From: an uncultured Bacteroidia bacterium
Lineage (GTDB): Bacteria > Bacteroidota > Bacteroidia > Bacteroidales > UBA932
Direction of reading: 5' to 3'
Length of the DNA stretch: 8,435 nt
NCBI GenBank assembly: GCA_902767355.1
Contig: CACXHG010000021.1
Coordinates: 1-8,435, forward strand
The notes below the pieces were generated by a model. The model did no database searches, was not told the DNA's origin, and worked only from the letters and a program-made list of their open reading frames with translations. Positions 1-6,599 of this stretch are shown piece after piece; the first letter of the stretch is position 1; each line of letters begins with the position of its first letter. A program made the translations under genes and the position numbers.

Positions 1-54
1 GCGGGCGCCCAGGCATATCAGGGCCACAGCCGCTATGGCAAGTATTCTCTTCAT
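1..54 (-). CDS. N-terminal fragment of an exported protein (signal peptide only)
   Basis: On the minus strand an ATG (54-52) opens a frame that runs off the left edge after 18 codons, reading MKRILAIAAVALICLGAR. Two basic residues followed by a hydrophobic stretch of about 13 residues are typical of a Sec signal peptide. A cysteine sits at position 14, but its surroundings (A-L-I-C) do not make a good lipobox, so ordinary cleavage is more likely than lipidation. The start lies 3 nt after the polyferredoxin stop codon, so the two genes are almost certainly co-transcribed and probably translationally coupled. The product is therefore likely a periplasmic or outer-membrane partner of the polyferredoxin. 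Nothing in the visible part identifies a family. Confidence 0.75.
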   Translation of the reverse strand, partial: MKRILAIAAVALICLGAR

Positions 55-57
55 AGA

Positions 58-2091
58 CTATTCAAGTTCTGCGTAAGGATATACGACACCGGGAGTCTCG
101 AAGTTGATCCGGGCATCCTCTTCTTTTTCTTCACCGTCCTTGTAGGTAATGGTCCACTTGTCCATGGTCATGAGCTCCCAGATACGTTCGGCGGTGGCGG
201 GGGCTGCAAAGCGGACGCGCAGCGCCGGCTTGAGATTCTGATTGAGAACCGTATAGGTCCCTATCACGCCCTCTTCCCTGGACAGATGGTTGCTCAGATA
301 TGGTAGCGAACGGGTGATGAGCGGCTTCTCGAAACGCTCGTCTTCGAATTCGAGAACGTACTGAGGCTGACCGTTGTAAACCTCCACACGCTTGCGCACC
401 ACAGTAGTGTCCCCGCTGGGATATTTGCCATTGTATTCCGCCTTGAACGGGTTGAACATCCTGTGCAGGAAATCGGCGGTGGAGATCGTATCCACTGCCT
501 TTTCCATGCGTACATATTCGAGACCCATCGGTATCTCGGTGACTTTATCGTGGGCTTTCATGACCAGTTTCTTGCGGTTTGCAATCTCTTTGAACCAGGC
601 CTCGTCCGCCTCGGCTTCGGGGTCCATGAACACGCGCACCACCACCGGGCAGTCATATTCGCTCTCGACGCCATAGACAGGGCGGTCTTCGTCGCGGAAC
701 TGCAGGCCGAAATAGTTGAGGTCCATCTTATCGTACATCTTCTCCAGCCTGAGGGTGACGATCTTCAGCAGCGGAGTCTTTTCGGGGTCGGGAGAAGCTA
801 TCTTGAACTTGGACGGAACGAAAATCTGCTTCTCTATAGTCTCGGCGTTGGTCACCTTGGGGTCGTAGCCCACTTCTACGGTATGGCTGCCGACAAAGGT
901 CTTCACGGCGTGCACGCCGGCGACCTTCTCCATCCTGGCCTTGAATGCCATGGAGCTGCCGAAACACTTGACGCTCTTCAGGCCGCTTATCTTCACGGTT
1001 TCGAGCTTCATGCCATCTTCAATGCCCCATTTCTCATCAATAGTGGGGAGTTCGAAGGTCTTGCCGGCAAACAGCGCTGCGACAAAGAGCAGCACTGTGA
1101 GTATTGCGGGCAGAAAACGCAGCCAGGACTTCTTAGCGGCGTCCTCGGCCTTGGCCTTGGAAGGACATGCGCCAACACGGATGGCCTTGAGCGGGCACGC
1201 TGCGGTACACTCGCCGCAGAGGGTGCAGTCCACGCTGTTCACAGCGCCTTTGGCTGCGGCCACATCTATGGTATAAGGGCATTTTTTGTTGCAAAGGCCG
1301 CACTTGGTGCAGGCTTCGTCGTCTTTTACAATGCGCAGCGCCTGCAGTTTGGGCTTGGAGTGGAAGACTTCCAGCAGATAGCCGGCCACGCAGAAGCATC
1401 CCAGCAGCCATACCCAGCTGAAATTCAGACCGAGCAGCGACGCAACCCACCATAGCAGCGCCAGCGCCACAAGCGCCAGCCAGAATTTGAGAGTATTGGA
1501 GATTGCGCCCAGCGGGCAGATATATTTGCACCAGAAGCGGTCGATCAGCAGCCCGAGCAGCACCACGATGCCCACGGAAACGAGCGACATCCAGAGGACT
1601 ATCTCGCCCTTGAAGCCGGTCGCTACCGCATAATAGGGATCCAGTTTTTTGCAGAAAAGCTCGCTGGAAGTCACGGTCATATACACAATCCAGAAAAGGA
1701 GGGCGTATTTGACTATGCGCAGGATCTTGTCGGCCACTTTACCCACCTTTACAGGCTTGATTTTAAGCCCCTTGCGCGCCTTTATCAGCAAATCCTCCAC
1801 CGTCCCTATCGGGCAAAGGTAGGCGCAGAACAGCTTACTGAACAGAATCACCGCCACTGCCAGGGCGATGCCCATCATGATCTGCACGGAACTCATCGAG
1901 CAGGGCAGCGAGCCGCGCTGGAAGAAGGTGGTCAGAGCCTGCAAACCTCCAAAGGGACAGTACTTTTCGGGATCGGAGGCACCCAGCGCCGGGAAGATTT
2001 TGGCGGCCAGGCCGGAGACAAAGAATACGATTGCGGCCAGCGAACCCCACTGTAGCAGGTGCTTGGGCCAGTTGGACTGTTTCTGCTTCAT
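58..2091 (-). CDS. Membrane polyferredoxin (NapH/NosR/CcoG-type 4Fe-4S protein) fused to a periplasmic HMA-like domain
   Basis: This 677-residue integral membrane iron-sulfur protein probably moves electrons across the inner membrane. Hydrophobic segments lie near residues 13-35, 70-88, 127-143, 165-184, 201-218, 222-240 and 324-343. Two Cx3CP motifs (C89/C93 and C188/C192) mark the NapH/NosR-type Fer4_5 domain. Two classical [4Fe-4S] ferredoxin motifs follow (C261, C264, C267, C271 and C289, C292, C295, C299). The basic loop 101-127 and alternating segments place the clusters in the cytoplasm and residues 345-677 in the periplasm. Residues about 363-424 resemble a heavy-metal-associated fold, but the CxxC metal site is reduced to one cysteine (C376). 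Residues about 430-677 match no domain I recognise. C45, C64 and C147 are predicted periplasmic cysteines. The start at 2091 directly follows the AT-rich promoter gap, and the stop is TAG. It is divergent from the receptor operon. The iron-sulfur assignment is firm; the electron acceptor and physiological role are unknown. Confidence 0.9.
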   Translation of the reverse strand: MKQKQSNWPKHLLQWGSLAAIVFFVSGLAAKIFPALGASDPEKYCPFGGLQALTTFFQRGSLPCSMSSVQIMMGIALAVAVILFSKLFCAYLCPIGTVEDLLIKARKGLKIKPVKVGKVADKILRIVKYALLFWIVYMTVTSSELFCKKLDPYYAVATGFKGEIVLWMSLVSVGIVVLLGLLIDRFWCKYICPLGAISNTLKFWLALVALALLWWVASLLGLNFSWVWLLGCFCVAGYLLEVFHSKPKLQALRIVKDDEACTKCGLCNKKCPYTIDVAAAKGAVNSVDCTLCGECTAACPLKAIRVGACPSKAKAEDAAKKSWLRFLPAILTVLLFVAALFAGKTFELPTIDEKWGIEDGMKLETVKISGLKSVKCFGSSMAFKARMEKVAGVHAVKTFVGSHTVEVGYDPKVTNAETIEKQIFVPSKFKIASPDPEKTPLLKIVTLRLEKMYDKMDLNYFGLQFRDEDRPVYGVESEYDCPVVVRVFMDPEAEADEAWFKEIANRKKLVMKAHDKVTEIPMGLEYVRMEKAVDTISTADFLHRMFNPFKAEYNGKYPSGDTTVVRKRVEVYNGQPQYVLEFEDERFEKPLITRSLPYLSNHLSREEGVIGTYTVLNQNLKPALRVRFAAPATAERIWELMTMDKWTITYKDGEEKEEDARINFETPGVVYPYAELE

Positions 2092-2113
2092 AATATCGAT
2101 AGTTAGATCTTCA

Positions 2114-2121
2114 CAAAAATA
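2114..2121 (-). promoter_or_regulatory. Candidate Bacteroidota -7 promoter element for the polyferredoxin operon
   Basis: Read on the minus strand this is TATTTTTG, an exact match to the Bacteroidota sigma-factor -7 consensus TAnnTTTG. Transcription would start near 2108-2110, giving a leader of roughly 17-20 nt before the ATG at 2091. No good TTG element is seen 19-23 nt upstream, so the -33 half is weak or absent. Confidence 0.5.
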
Positions 2122-2122
2122 G

Positions 2123-2133
2123 CCAATAATTGG
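2123..2133. promoter_or_regulatory. 11-bp palindrome, possible operator between the divergent promoters
   Basis: The sequence CCAATAATTGG has perfect 5-bp arms (CCAAT/ATTGG) around one central base. It lies immediately upstream of the leftward -7 element and near the expected -33 region of the rightward promoter. A regulator bound here could affect both transcription units. Short palindromes arise by chance in AT-rich DNA, so this is only a candidate. Confidence 0.3.
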
Positions 2134-2157
2134 TATATAAAATAATAATATTGTGCT

Positions 2158-2165
2158 TACCTTTG
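2158..2165 (+). promoter_or_regulatory. Candidate Bacteroidota -7 promoter element for the receptor operon
   Basis: TACCTTTG is an exact match to the TAnnTTTG -7 consensus and lies 22 nt before the receptor ATG at 2188. Transcription would start near 2168-2172, giving a short leader of about 16-20 nt. The nearest suitable TTG (2130-2132) gives a 25-nt spacer, longer than the usual 19-23. The -33 element is therefore poor, and the promoter may depend on an activator. Confidence 0.55.
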
Positions 2166-2187
2166 CAGAGAACCAAGTTATCCTGCT

Positions 2188-5100
2188 ATGAAAAAGCGAG
2201 TTGCCTTAGTTACAATTTTTCTTTTTTGTGTCTTTTCGGCGAACAGTTTTGCACAAAAATACACCATTTCAGGCACAATCAGCGAGAAAGCGAGCGGCCG
2301 CCCTGTCGAATTTGCAACCATAGTGCTGGAAGGTTCGGAGCTCTGGGCCGTGGCAGATTCTGCCGGAAGGTTCTCCATCAGCGGCGTACCGGCCGCCAAA
2401 ACCATCCTCAACGTGTCCTGCCTGGGCTATGTCCCCTGGAGCAGGGAGGTTCAGATTTCAAAAGACATCAAAGATTTGAGCATCAAGCTGGACCTGGACA
2501 ACCTCGCCCTTGAGAGTGCGGTGGTAACTGCGCAGGAAGACGCCAACAGCGCCACCACCGCCCGCACCATAGACAAGACCGCGCTGGACCACGTGCAGGT
2601 CATGAACGTCTCCGATATTTCTGCGCTGCTGCCGGGCGGCGCCACCCAGGACCCCACCCTGACCGCAGAGAAGCAGTTCAACATCCGCGGCGGAAGTGCC
2701 GAGGGCGGCAACCCTTCCTTTACCACTGCGGTAGAAGTTGACGGCGTGCGGCTCAGCAACAACGCCTCATTTACCAATATCGTCTCTGGATCCAATACTT
2801 TCAAGGGAACCAACACCAACAACATCGCCTCTTCCAACATAGAGTCGGTGGAGGTCATCACCGGCGTCCCGAGCGTGGAATACGGCGACATGTCTTCCGG
2901 AGTGGTGAAAATCAACACCCGCAAGGGCCGCACCCCGCTCACTGTCACCATGAGTTCCAGCCCCAAGACCAAGCAGCTATCTGCCAGCAAGGGCTTTGCG
3001 CTGGGCCATCATAAGGACGGCTCTTCGCGCGGCGTGATAAACGGCAGCCTGGAATACACCCGCTCCGTATCGGAGCCCATGTCGCCCTATACATCCTACG
3101 ACCGCAAGCAGCTGTCGCTCACCTATAGCAACGTATTGGCCTCTGGCCGCCACGCCCGTTACCCGCTGCGCATCTCGGCCGGGGTCACAGGCAACCTCGG
3201 CGGACTGGACAACGAAGCCGACCCGGACAAGCACGCCGAGAGTTTCATCAAGAACCGCGACAACAGCCTGCGCGGCAATTTCGAAGCCAACTGGCTGCTC
3301 TCCAAGCCGTGGATCACCAATCTGGAAATAAAGGCTTCGGCCGTGTATTCCGACAAGTTGCAGCGGGAGAACAGCCCTTATTCGGCTGCCGTGAGCAGCA
3401 CCTCCCTGCATGCGCTCGCAGAAGGCTACTACTTGGCAGAGGATTATTCCGCCACCGCCAATAACGATGCGGTAAGGATAGCCCCCGGCCACTGGTACAA
3501 CACCATGTGCCTGGACGACCGCCCGCTGAGCACCAAGTTGAGCGTCAAGACCAACTGGGCCATCAACGGCGCCATTGCCAACAACAAGGTCAAGGCCGGT
3601 CTCGACTGGACCATGGACAAGAATTTCGGCCGTGGGGTTTATTCCGAAGACCTCGCCTCGGCGCCCACTTTCAGGACCTGGGATTTCAGCAAGGTTCCCG
3701 CCATGCACAATATGGCGGCATATTTAGAAGACAATTTCATGCTCCACCTGGGCGGCGACTCCCGGCTCAATCTGATAGCCGGTCTGAGGTCCGACAACAC
3801 CTACATCCCGAAATCTGCTTACGGCCTGACTTCCAGCCTGTCACCGCGCTTTAACCTCAAATATACAATGTTCACCCCCGCTACCCGCCATAAGGAATTT
3901 CTCAAGGAGTTCTCCGTCAGGGCCAGTTGGGGCGTGGCCGTAAAGCAGCCGTCTTTCTCGGTGCTCTACCCGACTCCGTCGTATCTGGACATCAACGTAT
4001 TCACATCTACTGCAGACGCCTACAACAACGTCAACCGCGCCTACTATGTGGTTCCCCGCACAATAGAATATAACCCCGCACTCATCTGGCAGCGCAACCA
4101 TCAGGCCGAAGTCGGCATGGACCTCAATCTGGGCGGCACCCGGATCTCCCTGGCCGGCTACTATAACAAGACCCTGCACATCTTCACGACTGAAGATTTC
4201 TACGAGCCGATGTCTTATACGGAAACCCAGGTGAGCGCCGTCCAAGGCTTGCCCATCGCCGCCAACGACAGAATCTACAGCGTGGACCCGACAAGCGGGG
4301 CCATAATCGTGTCCGACGTTACGGGTACTCACGCGCCCATCACCGCCGAGGGCATCACCCGCAAGCGCTTCATCAACTGCTACACCGAAGAGAACGAGAT
4401 CAACCCCATCACCCGCATGGGTCTGGAGTGGATTGTGGACTTCGCCCGCATCCAGCCGCTCAACACCGTCATACGCCTGGACGGCTCTTACTACCAGTAC
4501 AAGAACCTTTTCATAGACGAGACGCCCTACTACCCCACCAACAAGGCTTCGTACGACGGCTCCCTGTATAAGTATATCGGCTACTACTACGGCGAGCACT
4601 CCCAGTCCAACGGCAAGGTCAGCAAATCTTTGAAAACCAACCTTACCATCACCACCAACATTCCGAGTGTAAGGATGATTGTCTCCCTCAAGTTGGAGAG
4701 CGCCCTGCTTACCTACTCCCGCTCGCTCAGCGAGCGGCTGGACGGCAGTCAGCGCAGCTATGTGCTCGCCGACAAGAGCGACGTGCTCTCCTATATCCCC
4801 GAAGCCTCCATTTACGATGGCGAGTGCTATACCGTGTTCTTCCCCGACACATACGCTTCTATAGACGACCCCACGCGTCGCCCGTTCCTGGAAGACCTGC
4901 TCAAAACCCGCGAAGAAGACCCTCAGAAATATGCCGACTTGACCAACCTCATAGTGCCCGGCACCACCTACAACTATACCTTCCTCAAGGATTACATTTC
5001 GCCCTATTTCAGCGCCAACTTCAGCGTCACCAAAGAGATCGGGGACATGGCTTCGATTTCTTTCTACGCAAACAACTTCTTCAACAACATGGGGCAGGTT

Positions 5101-5190
5101 TACTCTTCAAAAACAGGCAACTACAGTTCCGTAAGCTCATACATACCCCGTTTCTACTACGGCATTACCCTTCGTCTGAAATTCAACTGA
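2188..5190 (+). CDS. TonB-dependent outer-membrane receptor with carboxypeptidase-regulatory-like N-terminal domain
   Basis: This 1000-residue outer-membrane receptor would import a ligand using TonB energy. Residues 1-22 form a signal peptide ending SFAQ. Residues about 25-105 form a carboxypeptidase-regulatory-like beta-sandwich, common on Bacteroidota receptors (EFATIVLEGS, then a DSAGRFSISGVPA stretch). The plug domain covers about 112-247, with the characteristic FNIRGGSAEGG at 164-174, VEVDGVRLSN at 182-191 and IESVEVITGVPSVEYGD at 218-234. The remainder, about 270-1000, is an aromatic-rich beta-barrel closing with YYGITLRLKFN. Its length is usual for this receptor class. It is not a classical SusC: no SusD gene follows, and the next gene is a DUF4876-like lipoprotein 20 nt downstream. 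It is the first gene of the rightward operon. The ligand cannot be read from the sequence; the neighbouring peptidase suggests a protein, peptide or metal-complex ligand rather than a glycan. Confidence 0.93.
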   Translation: MKKRVALVTIFLFCVFSANSFAQKYTISGTISEKASGRPVEFATIVLEGSELWAVADSAGRFSISGVPAAKTILNVSCLGYVPWSREVQISKDIKDLSIKLDLDNLALESAVVTAQEDANSATTARTIDKTALDHVQVMNVSDISALLPGGATQDPTLTAEKQFNIRGGSAEGGNPSFTTAVEVDGVRLSNNASFTNIVSGSNTFKGTNTNNIASSNIESVEVITGVPSVEYGDMSSGVVKINTRKGRTPLTVTMSSSPKTKQLSASKGFALGHHKDGSSRGVINGSLEYTRSVSEPMSPYTSYDRKQLSLTYSNVLASGRHARYPLRISAGVTGNLGGLDNEADPDKHAESFIKNRDNSLRGNFEANWLLSKPWITNLEIKASAVYSDKLQRENSPYSAAVSSTSLHALAEGYYLAEDYSATANNDAVRIAPGHWYNTMCLDDRPLSTKLSVKTNWAINGAIANNKVKAGLDWTMDKNFGRGVYSEDLASAPTFRTWDFSKVPAMHNMAAYLEDNFMLHLGGDSRLNLIAGLRSDNTYIPKSAYGLTSSLSPRFNLKYTMFTPATRHKEFLKEFSVRASWGVAVKQPSFSVLYPTPSYLDINVFTSTADAYNNVNRAYYVVPRTIEYNPALIWQRNHQAEVGMDLNLGGTRISLAGYYNKTLHIFTTEDFYEPMSYTETQVSAVQGLPIAANDRIYSVDPTSGAIIVSDVTGTHAPITAEGITRKRFINCYTEENEINPITRMGLEWIVDFARIQPLNTVIRLDGSYYQYKNLFIDETPYYPTNKASYDGSLYKYIGYYYGEHSQSNGKVSKSLKTNLTITTNIPSVRMIVSLKLESALLTYSRSLSERLDGSQRSYVLADKSDVLSYIPEASIYDGECYTVFFPDTYASIDDPTRRPFLEDLLKTREEDPQKYADLTNLIVPGTTYNYTFLKDYISPYFSANFSVTKEIGDMASISFYANNFFNNMGQVYSSKTGNYSSVSSYIPRFYYGITLRLKFN

Positions 5191-5210
5191 ACCACTAAAT
5201 TATAAAGATC

Positions 5211-6590
5211 ATGAAAAAGAGATTCTTACTGCTGGCAGTCGCCGCCTTCTCCCTTATGGTGGCCGGCTGCGAACGTCCAACCCCCGATCCCGAACCCGGT
5301 CCCGGACCTGAACCCGGCCCCGGTCCCGAACCCGTAGTGACTCTCTACGACATCGCCGTACAGCTGGTAAGCGAAGGCTCCAACCTGGCGATAGAGGGCA
5401 TTCCCATGACCCTTACCGATGAATCCGGCATGGCCACCTACGACGGCACCACCGATGCCGGCGGTGCTGCGGCTTTCAAGGTTCCTGCAGGCACTTATGC
5501 CGCATCTGCCACCTACAAGACTGCCGAGGACGGGCAGCGCATCGCCTACAACGGCTCCAACTCCAGCATCAGCGTTGCAGAGGGTTCAACCTCTTTCCAG
5601 ATCAACCTCAACAAGGTTGTCAGCCAGCAGATTATCATCAAAGAGCTCTACAGCACCGGTTGCCAGTATAAGGCGGCCAACAAGACGTATTCCAACGATG
5701 GTTACATCATCCTCTACAACAACTCCGACCTGCCTGCAGATGCTTCTGACATTGTATTCTGTTTCTCGGCTCCTTACACCAGTTTTGCAAGCGGTGGCAA
5801 CAAATATATTGTTGACGGCAAATTCCTCTTTGAGAGCGAGGATTGGACTCCCGCCTTTGGCGGTATGCTCTGGTTTAAAAACCCTGTAGAGATTCCCCCA
5901 TACTCACAGATTGTCATAGCAGTATTCGGAGCAATTGACCACACCCAGACTGTTGAAGAGTCGGTAGACCTCAGCGATCCTTCTTATTACTGGATGAGCA
6001 ACACAGATATTCCACAATGGACTATGGCCAAATATACCGTTGCTGAAACAATTCCAATCGAGCATTATATGAGCGGTGCCGCTTTCGTCATGGGTACAGC
6101 CTGGGCATTGAGCAACAACAGCCCTGCTTTCTATATCGGTAAGATGGATTCCGCCCAAGCTAAGGCTTTGTGTGAAAATGCAGACGAATACGATCATACT
6201 TTGGGCAATGGTGCAGCAAATAACGTTGTAAAATTCCCCAGAGCCAACGTGGTTGATGCCGTTGAGGTGTGGTCTGCTGCAAATATGGAAAAATGCTACT
6301 ACCGCTTCTCTGCCGACATAAATACCGGATACGTAGCCATAACCAACAATCAAGGTCACACCGCATACCGCAATGTTGACAAAGAGGCCACCGAAGCTCT
6401 GGAAGAGAACGCCGGCAAGCTGGTCTATGACTATGCGGGTGGCACAGAAAGCGAAGTCAACGGCTCAACCGACCCCAGCGGCATAGATGCAGAGGCATCC
6501 ATAGCCGCCGGTGCGCACATCATCTATTCCGATACCAACGACAGCGGCAAGGACTTCCACCAGAGAAGGGTTGCCTCCATCAAGAAATAA
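5211..6590 (+). CDS. DUF4876-like lipoprotein with N-terminal beta-sandwich and lamin-tail-like region
   Basis: This 459-residue lipoprotein has a signal peptide with lipobox VAGC, so C20 is the predicted lipidated residue. A Pro/Glu/Gly tether follows at 23-41. Residues about 45-137 look like an immunoglobulin-like or carboxypeptidase-regulatory-like beta-sandwich (GTTDAGGAAAFKVPAGTYAA). Residues about 140-245 resemble a lamin-tail-like fold, with IIIKELYSTG at 141-150, YIILYNNSD at 165-173 and PPYSQIVIAVFG at 229-240. The later FPRANVVDAVE (342-352) and DTNDSGKDF near the C-terminus fit my recollection of DUF4876, a Bacteroidota family of unknown function often found beside TonB-dependent receptors. 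The flexible acidic tether suggests surface display, so it may be the receptor's ligand-capture or lid partner, as SusD is for SusC; that is inference. GC content falls sharply in the middle of the gene (5761-6360). The family assignment is from memory, not a search. Confidence 0.82.
   Translation: MKKRFLLLAVAAFSLMVAGCERPTPDPEPGPGPEPGPGPEPVVTLYDIAVQLVSEGSNLAIEGIPMTLTDESGMATYDGTTDAGGAAAFKVPAGTYAASATYKTAEDGQRIAYNGSNSSISVAEGSTSFQINLNKVVSQQIIIKELYSTGCQYKAANKTYSNDGYIILYNNSDLPADASDIVFCFSAPYTSFASGGNKYIVDGKFLFESEDWTPAFGGMLWFKNPVEIPPYSQIVIAVFGAIDHTQTVEESVDLSDPSYYWMSNTDIPQWTMAKYTVAETIPIEHYMSGAAFVMGTAWALSNNSPAFYIGKMDSAQAKALCENADEYDHTLGNGAANNVVKFPRANVVDAVEVWSAANMEKCYYRFSADINTGYVAITNNQGHTAYRNVDKEATEALEENAGKLVYDYAGGTESEVNGSTDPSGIDAEASIAAGAHIIYSDTNDSGKDFHQRRVASIKK
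5289..5333 (+). repeat. Tandem PEPGPG-coding repeat (lipoprotein tether)
   Basis: About two and a half copies of an 18-nt unit encode PEPGPG, PEPGPG, PEP (residues 27-41), directly after the lipidated cysteine region. The DNA copies differ at third positions, so this is not a very recent duplication. It probably acts as a stiff, extended spacer that lifts the folded domains off the membrane. It could also vary in copy number between strains. Confidence 0.75.
5761..6360 (+). other. Low-GC segment inside the lipoprotein gene
   Basis: Counting by hand, these ten 60-nt rows contain 279 G or C in 600 bases (46.5%). Sample rows of the same operon give about 58% (6361-6480), 63% (4081-4140), 65% (5521-5580) and 67% (7681-7740). 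Codon choice shifts as well, with more GTT, GCT, ATT and AAT codons than in the neighbouring genes. The segment covers about residues 184-383, most of the lamin-tail-like and following region. The reading frame is continuous throughout. Confidence 0.7.
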
Positions 6591-6599
6591 TCAAGTTTT

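Noticed and set aside
463..1455. A 330-codon open frame on the plus strand, opposite the polyferredoxin gene.
   Set aside because: It is antisense to clear Fer4 motifs, its translation is rich in His, Gly, Ala and Leu with no domain or export logic, and such frames are expected opposite GC-rich coding DNA.
2094..2101. An 8-bp palindrome TATCGATA just before the polyferredoxin start.
   Set aside because: It is too short and lies downstream of the predicted transcription start; there is no further symmetry around it, so chance is the simplest explanation.
2977..3708. A 243-codon open frame on the minus strand inside the receptor gene, and similar ones at 2451-2990 and 3841-4599.
   Set aside because: All lie opposite the unmistakable receptor plug and barrel, have no recognisable start region and no coherent domain; they are shadow frames.
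2188..5190. The receptor as a SusC-type glycan transporter.
   Set aside because: No SusD-like gene or carbohydrate enzyme follows; the neighbouring lipoprotein has a lamin-tail-like region instead of SusD-like tetratricopeptide helices.
5904..6359. A 151-codon minus-strand frame coinciding with the low-GC segment.
   Set aside because: The plus-strand frame remains open and in family there. The minus-strand translation shows no motif, so the composition shift does not indicate an inserted reverse-strand gene.
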